A stretch of DNA of 64,000 bases from Jannaschia donghaensis (GCF_001403795.1 NZ_CXSU01000012.1:546216-610215); one strand, 5' to 3'. Positions 50,482-62,643 are shown, counted from the first letter of the stretch. Program-made: numbers and translations. The notes: generated by a model from the sequence alone, not told the origin.

Positions 50482-52035
50482 ATGAAACGATTCCTGACAG
50501 CAACGGCGGCGCTGGCGCTGACCACCGGCATGGCAAATGCCGAGTATTCGCTGACGATCCTGCACACCAACGATTTCCACGCGCGGTTCGAGCCGATCAG
50601 CAAATACGACGGTCCCTGCTCGGCCGAGGACAACACCGCGGGCGAATGTTTCGGCGGGACGGCCCGTCTGGTGAACGCGGTCGAGGCGGCGCGCGCGCGG
50701 AGCAACAATTCGATCCTCGTGGACGGCGGCGATCAATTCCAGGGCACGCTGTTCTACACCTATTACAAGGGCAAGATGGCGGCCGAGTTCATGAACGCGC
50801 TCGGCTACGACGGCATGACCGTCGGCAACCACGAATTCGACGACGGCCCGGAGGTTCTGGCCGGCTTCGTGGATGCGATCGATTTTCCCATTCTGATGTC
50901 CAATGCCGATATCTCGGGTGAACCCGCCCTTGCGGACAAGATCGCGAAATCGACTGTAATCGAGCGGGGCGGCGAACGGATCGGCATGATCGGCCTGACG
51001 CCGCAGGACACCGACGAGTTGGCATCGCCCGGTCCGAACATCATCTTCACGGCCCCCGCCGATGCGGTGCAGGCCGAGGTCGACAAGCTGACCGCTGATG
51101 GCGTGAACAAGATCATCGTGCTCAGCCACTCGGGCTATGGCGTCGATCAGGACGTTGCGGCGAACACCACTGGCGTTGACGTCATCGTGGGCGGCCACTC
51201 CAACACGTTGCTGGGCGACATGGAGGGTGCGGAGGGTGCCTATCCCACGATGGTCGGCGAGACGGCGATCGTACAGGCCTATGCCTATGGCAAGTTCCTG
51301 GGCGAGTTGAACGTCACGTTCGACGACGACGGCAACGTGACCGAAGCGGCGGGTCAGGCCCTGATCGTCGACGCCACCGTCGAGGAGGACGCCGACACCG
51401 TCGCCCGTATCGCCGAATTGGCGCTTCCCTTGGACGAGATCCGCAACAAGGTCGTTGCACAGACGGATCAGCCCATCGGGGGTGACCGCGACGTGTGCCG
51501 CGCGCAGGTCTGCGAAATGGGCGTTCTGATCGCCGACGCGATGCTGGCGCGGGTCGCCGACCAGGGCATCGACGTGGCGATCCAGAACGGTGGTGGTATC
51601 CGTGCGTCCATCGACGCGGGCGAAGTCACCATGGGCGACGTCCTGACGGTGCTGCCATTCCAGAACACCCTGTCGACCTTCCGGGTCGACGGCGCGACGA
51701 TCCTGGCGGCGCTGGAGAATGGCGTGAGCCAAGTGGAGGAGGGCGCTGGCCGGTTCCCACAGGTGTCCGGCCTGACCTTTGCGTTCGATGCGAGCGCCGA
51801 AGCCGGATCCCGCGTCAGCGACGTGATGATCGGTGGCGAACCGCTGGACCCGGCCAAGGTCTATGGCGTCGTGTCAAATAACTATGTCCGCAACGGCGGT
51901 GACGGATACGACATGTTCGTCGACGCGGATGACGCCTATGATTTCGGGCCGGACCTCGCGGATGTGACTGCGGAATTCCTGGCTGAGAACGGACCCTACA
52001 CGCCGTTCACTGACGATCGCATCAACGTCAAATGA
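50482..52035 (+). CDS. Secreted 5'-nucleotidase/UshA-family phosphoesterase
   Basis: A 517-residue periplasmic enzyme. The signal peptide is about 20 residues (ending ANA before EYS). The metallophosphatase domain shows LTILHTNDFHARF (25-36), SILVDGGDQFQGTLFY, MTVGNHEFDDGPEVL and VGGHSN. The C-terminal 5'-nucleotidase domain has IAIQNGGGIRASIDAG-like and FQNTLSTFRVDG, VVSNNYVRNGGDGY. It releases phosphate from nucleotides or related compounds. ATG 50482 follows AGGGGG. A strong terminator follows, so it is monocistronic. Confidence 0.92.
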   Translation: MKRFLTATAALALTTGMANAEYSLTILHTNDFHARFEPISKYDGPCSAEDNTAGECFGGTARLVNAVEAARARSNNSILVDGGDQFQGTLFYTYYKGKMAAEFMNALGYDGMTVGNHEFDDGPEVLAGFVDAIDFPILMSNADISGEPALADKIAKSTVIERGGERIGMIGLTPQDTDELASPGPNIIFTAPADAVQAEVDKLTADGVNKIIVLSHSGYGVDQDVAANTTGVDVIVGGHSNTLLGDMEGAEGAYPTMVGETAIVQAYAYGKFLGELNVTFDDDGNVTEAAGQALIVDATVEEDADTVARIAELALPLDEIRNKVVAQTDQPIGGDRDVCRAQVCEMGVLIADAMLARVADQGIDVAIQNGGGIRASIDAGEVTMGDVLTVLPFQNTLSTFRVDGATILAALENGVSQVEEGAGRFPQVSGLTFAFDASAEAGSRVSDVMIGGEPLDPAKVYGVVSNNYVRNGGDGYDMFVDADDAYDFGPDLADVTAEFLAENGPYTPFTDDRINVK

Positions 52036-52076
52036 CATAGGTCAAATTTCGCTGGACATTTTTCGGCGAAGGTACT

Positions 52077-52109
52077 GGGGAAGCGGGATTTTTTTCCGCT
52101 TCCCCTTTT
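52077..52109 (+). terminator. Rho-independent terminator of the 5'-nucleotidase gene
   Basis: A perfect 10-bp stem GGGGAAGCGG/CCGCTTCCCC with a 9-base T-rich loop, followed by TTTTCTTTC. It lies 41 bases after the stop codon. The best intrinsic terminator in the window. Confidence 0.93.
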
Positions 52110-52253
52110 CTTTCTCGAAAATTCGATTTAGCGTCATCGCCTGATTGTAAGGGCATTCAGACTGGTTCCTACATTTGCTGCCGCTGGGATCGCCCTGCGA
52201 TAAGTTTCGCCAAAGTGAGTTCGTTCCCGCCGACGAAACCGAGGATTCCAACG

Positions 52254-53348
52254 ATGCTTGCACCGATCCCAGCCAATCAGAGCGCCCGACTTGCCGCCAT
52301 CAAGCGGTACGATCTGGGAACTGCGGCCCACGACGGGGCATTCGACGGTCTTGTCGAACTTGCCGCGCAGATATGCCAGTGTCCCATCGCGCTCGTCTCC
52401 ATCGTGCGCGAACTGGATCAAAAGTTCGAGGCGGTCTGCGGACTCGACTTCGATTCCACGGGGCTGGAATCGTCGATCTGCAGTCATGCGATCCTGAATG
52501 ATGGCATCCTGGAAATCCCGGACACCCGGCTGGACATGCGCACCAAGGACAATCCGTTGGTTACCAATGAAGAGGATCCGATGCTGTTCTATTCCGGGGC
52601 TCCGATCGCAACGAAGACGGGCGTTTCGCTCGGCTCTCTTTGCGTGCTCGACCGGCGGCCCCGGCGTCTGGGCGACACAGAGCGGCGGGCGCTGCGCATC
52701 CTGGCCGATCAGGTGATGCAGCGTCTGGAACTGCACGAGGCGTTGCGCAATCAGGACGCCATGCGGCGCGAAGTGGATCACCGGGTCAAGAACAGCCTTG
52801 CCAACGTGTCCGCGATGACACGGATGGCGGCGCGGCGGGCAACCGTCGAGGTCCGCGAAGCCCTTGGTGCGGTGGAGCGTCGGATCGACGTGATCGTCGC
52901 ATTGCACGACGATCTATACCGCGCCGAGGATCCGGACGCACCGATCGACATCAAGGACTATCTGATGCGTATCGCGACCCATCTGCGCAACATTGCCCCC
53001 CCGGGCGTTGAGATCGACATGGATTTCGAGAGTGTCGCGATGGTTGCACGGCGCGCCTCCGCGCTGGGTATTTTGGTGAACGAGATGATCTCGAACGCCT
53101 TCAAACATGCCTTTCCCGACGGGCGGACCGGTCGTGTCAGCATCGTGGGACACCGGACGAAAACGAACGACTATCGCATCTGCTGCACGGACGACGGCGT
53201 CGGTGTGGCCGGGCAGGCCCATAAAGCTCCTGGCCTTGGCAAACGCATCATGGAGGCGTCCGCCTCCCAGATGGACGGAACTTTGACAACCGCCGACCTT
53301 GGGCATGGGTTCAAGGTCTCGCTGGAGTTTCCGGTCCCTACGTCCTAG
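52254..53348 (+). CDS. GAF-domain sensor kinase of the HWE/HisKA_2 family
   Basis: A 364-residue cytoplasmic kinase. A GAF domain spans residues 15-160 (LAAIKRYDLGTAAHDGAFDGLVELAAQICQCPIALVSIV...). The phospho-acceptor is His176 in DHRVKNSLANV, and the ATP-binding domain has ALGILVNEMISNAFKHAF (N box) and DDGVGVAG (G box), with GLGKRIMEASASQMDG. The signal sensed is unknown; the family often acts in light or general stress response pathways. I chose ATG 52254 with GAGGA upstream. The next gene yedK follows after nine bases. Confidence 0.88.
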   Translation: MLAPIPANQSARLAAIKRYDLGTAAHDGAFDGLVELAAQICQCPIALVSIVRELDQKFEAVCGLDFDSTGLESSICSHAILNDGILEIPDTRLDMRTKDNPLVTNEEDPMLFYSGAPIATKTGVSLGSLCVLDRRPRRLGDTERRALRILADQVMQRLELHEALRNQDAMRREVDHRVKNSLANVSAMTRMAARRATVEVREALGAVERRIDVIVALHDDLYRAEDPDAPIDIKDYLMRIATHLRNIAPPGVEIDMDFESVAMVARRASALGILVNEMISNAFKHAFPDGRTGRVSIVGHRTKTNDYRICCTDDGVGVAGQAHKAPGLGKRIMEASASQMDGTLTTADLGHGFKVSLEFPVPTS

Positions 53349-53357
53349 GGGTCGCCG

Positions 53358-54029
53358 ATGTGCGGACGCTATGCCCTGACGCTCCCGCAGGACGCGATGG
53401 TGCAGCTGTTCGCGGCGACGCCCTCGAACGATGTGCCGGGCGCGCCGCGCTGGAACGTTTGCCCCACCGTGCAGGTGCCCGTCGTCACCGCGGACGATAC
53501 CATCCGACGGATCGTGTCGATGCGGTGGGGATTTCTGCCCCATTGGTATGATACGCCCACCTCCGGTCCCCTGCTGATCAACGCGCGGGCCGAGACCATC
53601 GCCAACAAGCCGGCTTTCCGCGATGCCTGCCGCGCCCGTCGATGCCTGATCCCGGCAACCGGATTTTACGAATGGACGAAGGCCGGGGACGGAACGCGGT
53701 TGCCGTGGTATTTCCACGATCCCGCAGGCGAGCCGATCGTATTTGCGGGCATCTGGCAGGAGTGGGGCCCGGACGCTTTGGCGACCTGCGCCATCGTCAG
53801 CTGCGCCGCCGGGCCCACCATGGCCGACATCCACCACCGGGAGCCGGTCACGCTGGCCCCACAGGACTGGGGGTTGTGGTTGGGCGAGGAGGGGACGGGC
53901 GCGGCGACATTGATGCGGGCCGCACCTGAAGGGCGACTGGTCCGGCATCGCGTATCGCGGGCCGTGAACTCCAACCGGGCAGAGGGTTCGGACCTCATCG
54001 ATCCGCTGATCGACGACGAAGACGTCTGA
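53358..54029 (+). CDS. yedK: SRAP-family abasic-site DNA-protein crosslink protein
   Basis: A 223-residue protein. It forms a thiazolidine crosslink with abasic sites in single-stranded DNA through Cys2 (MCGRYAL). All other key residues known from E. coli YedK are present at the same numbers: Asn75 in INARAE, Glu105 in GFYEW and His160 in IHHREP. It follows the HWE kinase gene by nine bases. No SOS box is seen in front, despite the family name SOS response-associated. Confidence 0.95.
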   Translation: MCGRYALTLPQDAMVQLFAATPSNDVPGAPRWNVCPTVQVPVVTADDTIRRIVSMRWGFLPHWYDTPTSGPLLINARAETIANKPAFRDACRARRCLIPATGFYEWTKAGDGTRLPWYFHDPAGEPIVFAGIWQEWGPDALATCAIVSCAAGPTMADIHHREPVTLAPQDWGLWLGEEGTGAATLMRAAPEGRLVRHRVSRAVNSNRAEGSDLIDPLIDDEDV

Positions 54030-54235
54030 GCCGTCAGTCGGACGATCCAGGGCCGGAATATGGTGCGGCCCGCACAATTGTACGGGCCGACCAGACGTCT
54101 AGGGAGAGAGAGACGACGATCGCGGTACCGGAGGATCGTAAGGGGAGGATTGATCGACCCCGGGACCGGACTTCATCTCGGGTTACAGGATGCCGACCGA
54201 ATGTGGCGCGATTGGGGCGACTATAGGGTGATGTC

Positions 54236-54267
54236 GGGACAATCCGGTGTCCGCACCGAATTGTCCC
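54236..54267 (-). terminator. Hairpin downstream of thrS
   Basis: GGGACAAT/ATTGTCCC (8 bp) surrounds a second short stem GGTG/CACC with the loop TCCG. It starts 18 bases after the thrS stop on the minus strand. No strong T-run follows. It could be the 3' end of the thrS transcript. The 54030-54285 gap has a second repeat CGGCCCG/CGGGCCG at 54066-54072 and 54083-54089 on the yedK side. No gene is seen in this gap. Confidence 0.45.
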
Positions 54268-54285
54268 CGATCTGCCAACAGACCG

Positions 54286-56232
54286 TTACCGAAGGTCGGG
54301 GGCCGTCGCCTCCATGCCCAGATCGGCTGTTACGGTGTCGAGCTCGATGACCTGCGTTGTCTTCTCGCCCAACCGGCGCAGCGTGACTGTCCGGTCTTCC
54401 ACTTCCTTGCGCCCGATGGCGAGGATGACGGGCACCTTGGCCAGGGAATGCTCCCTCACCTTGTAATTGATCTTCTCGTTGCGGATGTCCGCACTGGCGC
54501 GGACGCCGGCCTTGGTCAGCGCCGCGACCACCTCGTGCACGTAATCATCGGCCTCCGACACGATGGAGGCGACGACCACTTGTTGCGGGGCCAGCCAGAA
54601 GGGCAGGCGACCGGCGGAGTTTTCGATCAGGATGCCGATGAACCGCTCGAAACTGCCCAAGGTCGCGCGGTGCAGCATGTAGGGGCGGTGCTTGCCGCTG
54701 TCTTCGCCAATATAAGTCGCGCCAAGGCGTTCGGGCAGGTTCGGATCGACCTGGAACGTGCCGCATTGCCAGACGCGCCCGATGGCATCGGTCAGGTAGA
54801 AGTCAAGCTTGGGGCCATAGAAACTGCCGTCGCCTTCTTCGACTCGGTATGGGTTGCCGGTCGACTTGATCGCCGCTTCCAACGCGCCTTCGACGTGGTC
54901 CCAGGATTCGTCGCTGCCCACCCGCTTTTCGGGGCGTGTGGCGAAGGCGATGTCAAAACTCTCGAACCCCAGATCGGCGTAGGTTTCGGTCAGGAAAGCG
55001 ATGAATTTCGCGCATTCGTCCTGAATCTGATCTTCGGTGCAGAAGATATGCCCGTCGTCCTGCGTGAAGCCGCGCACACGCATTATGCCGTGCAACGCAC
55101 CGGAGGGTTCGTAGCGCGCGCATGATCCGAATTCAGCCATGCGCAGCGGCAGGTCGCGGTAGGATTTCAGGCCTTGGTTGAAGATCTGGACGTGGCACGG
55201 GCAGTTCATCGGCTTCAGGGCATTGATCGCCTTTTCGCGCGCATGCTCCTCGTCGACTTCGACGATGAACATGTGATCCTGGTACTTGTCCCAGTGGCCC
55301 GACGCTTCCCATAGCTTGCGGTCCACGACCTGCGGGGTGTTCACCTCGACATAGCCGCCCGCGCGCTGGCGGCGGCGCATGTAGTCCTGCAGCGTGGTAT
55401 AGATGGTCCAGCCATTGGGATGCCAGAACACCTGACCGGGCGCTTCTTCCTGCATGTGATACAGGTCCATCTCGCGGCCCAGGCGACGGTGATCGCGGGC
55501 CTCCGCCTCCTCCAAAAATTGCTGATGCTTCTTCAGGTCGTCGCGATTGCGAAAGGCCACGCCATAGATGCGCTGCAACTGCGGCCGGGTGTTGTCACCC
55601 AGCCAATAGGCCGAGGAGACGCGGGTCAGTTTGAACGCATCCGCCGGGATTTGCCCGGTGTGCTGCAGATGCGGGCCCCGGCACATGTCCTGCCAATCGC
55701 CGTGCCAGTACATGCGGATCGGCTCGTCGCCCGGAATGCGGTCGAGGAGTTCGATCTTATAAGGCTCGTCCGTGTCGGTGTAATGCTGGCGGACGCGGTC
55801 GCGGTCCCAGATTTCGGTGCGCACCGGGTCGCGGGCGTTGATGATCTTCTTCATCTCGGCTTCGATGGCCCCCAAGTCTTCGGGGGTGAACGGCTCCTGA
55901 CGGTCGAAGTCGTAGAACCAGCCGAAATCGCGGACCGGGCCGATGGTGACCTTCACGTCCGGAAACACGGTCTGCACCGCGCGCGCCATGACGTGGGCCA
56001 GATCGTGGCGGATCAACTCGAGCGCGGGCGCTTCGTCCTGCATCGTGTTGATCGCGATCGAGGCATCCGCTTCGATGGGCCAGGCCAGATCGAAATGTTC
56101 GCCGTTCACGGTGGCGGAGATAGCCTTTTTCGATAACGATTTGGAGATGTCGGCGGCGACTTCGCCGGGCGTGATCCCGGCGGGTACGTCGCGCGAATTG
56201 CCATCGGGAAAGGTGAGGGTGATCTGGGACAA
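54286..56232 (-). CDS. thrS: Threonyl-tRNA synthetase
   Basis: A 648-residue class II synthetase. Domain order: N-terminal TGS domain (1-60), editing domain with [12 protein letters not shown] (76-87) and the [16 protein letters not shown] region (174-189), the catalytic core with the zinc Cys344 in PMNCPCH, and [31 protein letters not shown], then the anticodon-binding domain. The start is TTG 56232, preceded by GGAGG eight bases upstream. The next upstream in-frame candidates add a non-family extension that overlaps guaB region. No leader attenuator is seen. Confidence 0.95.
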   Translation of the reverse strand: MSQITLTFPDGNSRDVPAGITPGEVAADISKSLSKKAISATVNGEHFDLAWPIEADASIAINTMQDEAPALELIRHDLAHVMARAVQTVFPDVKVTIGPVRDFGWFYDFDRQEPFTPEDLGAIEAEMKKIINARDPVRTEIWDRDRVRQHYTDTDEPYKIELLDRIPGDEPIRMYWHGDWQDMCRGPHLQHTGQIPADAFKLTRVSSAYWLGDNTRPQLQRIYGVAFRNRDDLKKHQQFLEEAEARDHRRLGREMDLYHMQEEAPGQVFWHPNGWTIYTTLQDYMRRRQRAGGYVEVNTPQVVDRKLWEASGHWDKYQDHMFIVEVDEEHAREKAINALKPMNCPCHVQIFNQGLKSYRDLPLRMAEFGSCARYEPSGALHGIMRVRGFTQDDGHIFCTEDQIQDECAKFIAFLTETYADLGFESFDIAFATRPEKRVGSDESWDHVEGALEAAIKSTGNPYRVEEGDGSFYGPKLDFYLTDAIGRVWQCGTFQVDPNLPERLGATYIGEDSGKHRPYMLHRATLGSFERFIGILIENSAGRLPFWLAPQQVVVASIVSEADDYVHEVVAALTKAGVRASADIRNEKINYKVREHSLAKVPVILAIGRKEVEDRTVTLRRLGEKTTQVIELDTVTADLGMEATAPDLR

Positions 56233-56362
56233 GATGCTGTCCTCCGTCGTTTTGGCGCCTACGAAGCGCCCGGTTGCGGGGTATGTGTGGGGGCCTTTTG
56301 GCGGGCGGACGCCGGGCTGTAAAGGGCGTGGCGCGGGGGTTGCCCTTGCGGCGGACCCATGA

Positions 56363-57850
<1,488 letters not shown>

Positions 57851-57865
57851 CCGGCGGGTTCCGCG

Positions 57866-59041
57866 ATGACCCCCGGCGCACGCGTTCAGGCGGCGATCGA
57901 GGTTCTGGACATCGTATTGTCCGGCGTCGCGGCAGAGCGCGCGCTGACGACTTGGGGTCGGAGCAGTCGGTATGCCGGATCGAAGGACCGCGCCGCCGTC
58001 CGTGACCACGTTTTCGACGCGCTGCGCCGCCTTCGGACGGGTGCCTGGGCAGGTGGCATCGCGCATATGCCGAAGGAATGCGATGCCCGCGCGGTCATGG
58101 CCGGCGTGCTATTGGGGCAAGGGGCCGATCTGGGGGCCCTGTTTTCCGGACAGGGCCACGCACCCGCGCCGCTGGAAGAGGTCTCGCCACCCGACGGTAC
58201 GCTATCCCGCGCGGCGCAATTGGATATCTCCGACTGGCTTCTTGAGATTTTCGAGCGGGATCTGGGGGAAAATGCCGACCCCGTGCTGACCGCTTTGCGC
58301 GACCGCGCGCCCGTCTTTCTGCGCGCCAATACGGCCAGAATTTCGCGCGATGCGCTCCAGACGGTCTTGGCGGACGAGGGCGTGGAGACGGTCTTGGACG
58401 ATACCGCGCCGACCGCGCTCCGCCTGACCGGCCCGGCGCGGGGATTGACGAATTTGCCGTCGTTTCAGGATGGTTTGTGGGAATTGCAGGACGCGGGATC
58501 GCAGGCTCTCGTCGCGCGGTTGCCTGACATGGAGGGCGCGCGCGTCTTGGACCTGTGTGCCGGGGGCGGGGGCAAGGCCCTTGCCATGGCAGCTCGGGGC
58601 GCCGCGTCGGTCTTCGCCCATGATGTCGACGCGGCCCGAATGCGCGACATCCCCATGCGAAGCGCCCGCGCAGACGTTGAAATCACGCAGCTTTCGACCC
58701 CTGAAGATGTGGCTCCGTTCGACGCGGTGGTGGTCGATGTCCCCTGTTCCGGCAGTGGCAGTTGGCGGCGCGCGCCGGATGCCAAGTGGCGTCTGACACA
58801 AGGCCGCCTGACCGAACTGACGGTCCTGCAGGACGAGATTCTACGCCGGGCCATTGCCCTGGTCCGGCCCGGTGGCTGGATCGGATACATGACGTGTTCG
58901 GTGCTGGCCTGCGAAAATGCGGAAATCGCCGATCGCGTCGTCGCATCCGACCCCGACATCACGCTCGAAGACCGGTGGTCTTGCTTGCCAACGGCCGGCG
59001 GCTGCGACGGATTCCATCTGAGCGTTTTGCGACACGGCTAG
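57866..59041 (+). CDS. RsmB/NOP-type RNA (cytosine-C5) methyltransferase
   Basis: A 391-residue S-adenosylmethionine-dependent methyltransferase. SAM-binding LDLCAGGGGKALAMAA and the active-site DVPCSGSGSWRRAPDAKW (releasing Cys) and MTCSVLACENAEI (nucleophile Cys) are intact. The N-terminal part resembles the NusB-like domain of RsmB. It probably methylates 16S rRNA C967-like positions, but a tRNA role cannot be excluded. Its start follows GGCGGG. It is co-directional with guaB. Confidence 0.9.
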   Translation: MTPGARVQAAIEVLDIVLSGVAAERALTTWGRSSRYAGSKDRAAVRDHVFDALRRLRTGAWAGGIAHMPKECDARAVMAGVLLGQGADLGALFSGQGHAPAPLEEVSPPDGTLSRAAQLDISDWLLEIFERDLGENADPVLTALRDRAPVFLRANTARISRDALQTVLADEGVETVLDDTAPTALRLTGPARGLTNLPSFQDGLWELQDAGSQALVARLPDMEGARVLDLCAGGGGKALAMAARGAASVFAHDVDAARMRDIPMRSARADVEITQLSTPEDVAPFDAVVVDVPCSGSGSWRRAPDAKWRLTQGRLTELTVLQDEILRRAIALVRPGGWIGYMTCSVLACENAEIADRVVASDPDITLEDRWSCLPTAGGCDGFHLSVLRHG

Positions 59042-59068
59042 CCAGCCGGGCCGGGCCTGCTAGTGTCG

Positions 59069-59084
59069 TTAAGGCGACATTAAC
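59069..59084. promoter_or_regulatory. CtrA-like box upstream of cckA
   Basis: TTAA-GGCGACA-TTAA-C matches the full CtrA consensus TTAA-N7-TTAAC known from Caulobacter and relatives. It is about 80 bases upstream of the cckA start, in the promoter region between the methyltransferase stop and cckA. It suggests direct control of cckA by CtrA. Confidence 0.7.
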
Positions 59085-59164
59085 ACTTATTTTGCATAGA
59101 TACTCGGGCGATTCTCGGGCGAAAAGTGCTCGGTTCGTCCATTGGATGGAGGCGGGGAAAGACG

Positions 59165-61930
59165 TTGGAAGATCGGCTACAGACCCTGCGACAACTGCGG
59201 ACCGGCTCCGGACTCCTGTTGATCTGTGCTTTGGCGGCGGCCGGTGCGTCGTTCTGGTTTGGGCAGGCCGGTCCCGACATGCTTATCCTGACCGCCGCGG
59301 TCAGCCTGTCGTGTGTTGTGGTCTTGGTGCACCTGGGCACCTTCATCGTGTCGTCGCGGGCGACGCGTCGCCTGCGGATCGTCATGGATTTTCTCGAACA
59401 CGACAGCGCCCCGGGGTTCTGCACCTCGGAAGAGGGGCGCATTCTGTCTCAGAATACCGCCGCGAAGGAACGCTTCGGGCAGCAGGTGGGCGGCACGATG
59501 ACGCGCGCGTTGGAGTCGCTGTTCGCCAACCCCGATGCCGTCGTTCACAGGCTGCGCCTCGCCGCTGAGGAGGCGAAGACCGGCGCACGCGAAGACGTCG
59601 TCACACGCCGGGGCCACGTCCGGGTCGCCGTTCACCGGATGCCGGCTGGATATCTCTGGCGCCTTGAGGATCTGGTCGATCGGCCCAAGCGGACGTCCGA
59701 CGGTCTCGGCCTCCCGATCCTGACGTTCGGCGCGTCCGGCACGATCCTGTACATGAACGAAGTGTTGCGTGGCATGGTTGGGCAAAGGGTCACGCGCCTG
59801 GCCGATCTGTTCGAATCCATCCCGCTCAGCAACGGCGGCCTCAATCGCATTATGACGAAGGACGGTCCTCAGTCGGCCCGCATCCTCTTGTCAGATGCGG
59901 TGAACGGCCGGCAGGAGGTTTTTGTGCTGCCCGCCGATGAGCAGCCCGACGATCAGGTCGCGCTCGACACGCTGCCTGTCGCGCTCTTGCGACTGGATGC
60001 GAACGGCAGTGTGATCTTCGCCAATCGCCTCGCAAGGGATCTTCTCCCGGCCATCGCCACCACGTCCGAGCGCCGGCTCGCCGCTCTTGTCGAAGGCCTG
60101 GGTCGCAGCGTGCGCGAGTGGGTCAGCGAGGCGGCGGCCGGTCGTGGCCTCTACCGCGCGGAGGTCGTTCGCGTTACGGGCGCGGAGGTCGAAACCTATC
60201 TCCAGATCACGCTGGGTCGTCCGGTCGGCGATGCGGACGGGGGCCTTCTGGCAGTCGTCAACGATGCGACGGAACTCAAGACGCTGGAGGCGCAATTCGT
60301 CCAAAGCCAGAAGATGCAGGCCATCGGTCAGCTGGCGGGGGGCGTCGCGCATGACTTCAACAATCTTCTGACCGCGATCTCCGGACATTGCGATCTTCTG
60401 ATGCTGCGCCACGGTGAAGGGGACGAGGACTACGCCGATCTTACTCAGATTACGCAGAATGCGAACCGCGCGGCCGCGCTTGTCGGTCAATTGCTGGCAT
60501 TCTCGCGCAAGCAGACTTTGGAGATGCGACCGATCGACCTGCGCGACACGCTTGGCGATCTGGCCCATCTGCTGAACCGTTTGGTCGGAGAACGTGTGAT
60601 ATTGCGCCTTCACCACGATCCGGCCCTGATCCCGATCCGCGGTGATCGTCGACAACTGGAACAGGTTTTGATGAACCTGGTCGTCAACGCCCGCGACGCC
60701 ATGCCGACCGGCGGAGAGATCCTGATCTCGACGGAGTGTCGGTATCTCGACAGTCCCGTCAGACGCGACCGCGTCACGGTTCCCAGTGGGCAATACGTCG
60801 TGGTGTCCGTCACCGATCAGGGAGAGGGAATTTCTCCCGATAATCTGAGCCGCATTTTCGAGCCATTTTTCACCACCAAGCGTCCGGGCGAAGGCACGGG
60901 GCTGGGTCTCAGCATGGCCTACGGCATCGTCAAGCAATCCGGCGGCTACATCTTTGCTGATAGTCCCCCGGGGGAAGGAACGCAATTTAGTTTGTTCTTC
61001 CCGGCACTTGGTGAAGAGAGTCTGCTGGAACTCGAGAAATCGGTTGGGCACCCCGTGCCGCTCGCCGAGCAGCCCCATGACATGGCGATCTCATCTGACA
61101 TGTTCTCCGGCAGTTTGGACGCCCAGCAGGAGAACCCACCTGGCCCAAAAGATCACGAACCGACCGTCACGGCTCCGGCGGTTGATGACTTGGCCAAGGA
61201 CGACGCTTTTGATGCGGATCCAGACGAGATTTCTGCCGACGTGCAGGACGATGAAAACGAGATTAACCAAGTGGTCGGCATGGCTTCGGAAGGGCCACTG
61301 GTCGATGAGCCACATTCAGACGCATTGAAACGTGACGCACCCGGAAACGACGGCGACATGGGGGAAAATCATGCGGCCGGCGATGATCCGGATGGTGACG
61401 ACCTAGCGTATTTGCTCGACAAAGTGCTGTCAGGGGGCGGCGAAATGGATCAAAGCGACGATATCGACCCCGTACCCGCTGCGGAGCCGGCCTCGGTTTT
61501 GCAATCTCAGGACAAAACTCCAACAGCGTCGGGGCGATCGGCGGACTGGAGCGAAACCGAACGAAGCCGCCCTGTCGTCTTGCTGGTCGAAGACGAGGCG
61601 CCTGTCCGGGCCTTCGCATCGCGGGCGCTGCGACTGCGAGGCTACGAAGTGCACGAGGCGGAAAGCGCGGAGGCCGCTTTGGCCCATCTGGAAGACCAGA
61701 CGCTGAACGTGGATGTCTTCGTTACCGATGTGATGATGCCGGGCCTAGACGGGCCGACGTGGGTCCGTCAAGCGATGAAAGACCGGCCGGATGTTCGCAC
61801 GATATTTATCTCGGGATACACCCAGGATGCGCTTTCGGAGACGAGTGTCCCGGTCCCCAATTCTGTATTTCTTCCGAAACCCTTCTCGCTGGCAGATCTG
61901 ACGCGCACGGTGGAGCGCGCGTTGAGTTAA
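59165..61930 (+). CDS. cckA: Hybrid sensor histidine kinase/phosphatase of the CtrA pathway
   Basis: A 921-residue membrane kinase. Two N-terminal helices (about 15-35 and 40-65), a PAS-like region (85-380), the HisKA helix with His396 in [17 protein letters not shown], the ATP-binding domain (480-610: [29 protein letters not shown]), and a C-terminal receiver domain (about 803-920) with Asp855 in FVTDVMMPG and LPKPFS. Between the ATPase and receiver domains lies a linker of about 180 residues rich in Asp and Glu, much longer than the few tens of residues usual in CckA. CckA phosphorylates CtrA and CpdR via ChpT. I chose TTG 59165 with GGGGA upstream; GTG 59126 is an alternative (934 residues). 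Confidence 0.92.
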   Translation: MEDRLQTLRQLRTGSGLLLICALAAAGASFWFGQAGPDMLILTAAVSLSCVVVLVHLGTFIVSSRATRRLRIVMDFLEHDSAPGFCTSEEGRILSQNTAAKERFGQQVGGTMTRALESLFANPDAVVHRLRLAAEEAKTGAREDVVTRRGHVRVAVHRMPAGYLWRLEDLVDRPKRTSDGLGLPILTFGASGTILYMNEVLRGMVGQRVTRLADLFESIPLSNGGLNRIMTKDGPQSARILLSDAVNGRQEVFVLPADEQPDDQVALDTLPVALLRLDANGSVIFANRLARDLLPAIATTSERRLAALVEGLGRSVREWVSEAAAGRGLYRAEVVRVTGAEVETYLQITLGRPVGDADGGLLAVVNDATELKTLEAQFVQSQKMQAIGQLAGGVAHDFNNLLTAISGHCDLLMLRHGEGDEDYADLTQITQNANRAAALVGQLLAFSRKQTLEMRPIDLRDTLGDLAHLLNRLVGERVILRLHHDPALIPIRGDRRQLEQVLMNLVVNARDAMPTGGEILISTECRYLDSPVRRDRVTVPSGQYVVVSVTDQGEGISPDNLSRIFEPFFTTKRPGEGTGLGLSMAYGIVKQSGGYIFADSPPGEGTQFSLFFPALGEESLLELEKSVGHPVPLAEQPHDMAISSDMFSGSLDAQQENPPGPKDHEPTVTAPAVDDLAKDDAFDADPDEISADVQDDENEINQVVGMASEGPLVDEPHSDALKRDAPGNDGDMGENHAAGDDPDGDDLAYLLDKVLSGGGEMDQSDDIDPVPAAEPASVLQSQDKTPTASGRSADWSETERSRPVVLLVEDEAPVRAFASRALRLRGYEVHEAESAEAALAHLEDQTLNVDVFVTDVMMPGLDGPTWVRQAMKDRPDVRTIFISGYTQDALSETSVPVPNSVFLPKPFSLADLTRTVERALS

Positions 61931-61948
61931 AACACTGCGGCTGTACGG

Positions 61949-62524
61949 TTAGAGGGCTGACCAAAGCTCAAAATCTGCGCCGCGCCCGGTTTCGAGTGCT
62001 GCGCGGGTTTGTCTCGACAGCGTAAGATCGCCATCGGGCGAGACATTCGCACGGCCCACCTCGACCGGTTGCCCGAGCCTGTCGCGAAGAAAGTCGATAA
62101 GATCGGACGGGCGGTCGTAGCGGAACAGATGGTCAACGCCGCCCTCTAGAAAGGCGGCCTGTGATCCGACCTTGGCGCAGGCCGGCGGATTGTCTTGCAG
62201 ATAGGCCTGCACGAAGGCATCGAACGTCATCCCGGCGGTGGAATTTTCCTGGCCGGCAAGGGCATCGCGACCTCTGTAACGGTACCAGCTGCCCAGCCAG
62301 TCGACTGGCTCCCGCATTACAGCAACAAGGGACAAAGGGCGTTTGCCTTTTTGTTCGAAAAAGCCGGATAAGTCCCTGCGGTACTTTCTGACGGTGCAAT
62401 GCTTCAAACCAGGGGGGTTCACGATGGCCGCGTCGGCCGAGGAGGCAAGCGCGTTCTCAAGAGCTGTTGTTCCCGTTTTCGGCACGGCGAGAAGGGCAAG
62501 ACGCGGCTTCCAGAATATCAACAT
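61949..62524 (-). CDS. Sulfotransferase-family protein beside recA
   Basis: A 191-residue protein. It has the phosphate-binding loop LLAVPKTGTTALENALAS near the N-terminus and MREPVDWLGSWYRYRGRD, the 3'-phosphate-binding segment of PAPS-dependent enzymes. It is short and has no obvious signal peptide. From memory, relatives at this place in other roseobacters carry unrelated names such as gamma-glutamyl kinase, which the sequence does not support. It diverges from recA, sharing a 183-base region with two SOS boxes, and is convergent with cckA (18 bases). Confidence 0.78.
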   Translation of the reverse strand: MLIFWKPRLALLAVPKTGTTALENALASSADAAIVNPPGLKHCTVRKYRRDLSGFFEQKGKRPLSLVAVMREPVDWLGSWYRYRGRDALAGQENSTAGMTFDAFVQAYLQDNPPACAKVGSQAAFLEGGVDHLFRYDRPSDLIDFLRDRLGQPVEVGRANVSPDGDLTLSRQTRAALETGRGADFELWSAL

Positions 62525-62613
62525 CGCGGGCGCGCTCCCTGTTCGTGCGTTTCGTCAACGCTTTGGTAACCATCTCGCATCAAGATCGGTGCAAGTCCAA
62601 GGGGCTTGCAAAT

Positions 62614-62628
62614 GTTCTAACTTTGTTC
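62614..62628 (+). promoter_or_regulatory. SOS box 1 (LexA site) of recA
   Basis: GTTC-TAACTTT-GTTC is a perfect match to the alphaproteobacterial LexA site GTTC-N7-GTTC. It lies about 80 bases upstream of the recA start, in the expected promoter zone. Confidence 0.88.
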
Positions 62629-62643
62629 CAAATAAGTCATAAG

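Noticed and set aside
61949-62524. Gamma-glutamyl kinase
   Set aside because: The protein has sulfotransferase-type phosphate-binding loops and none of the amino acid kinase motifs.
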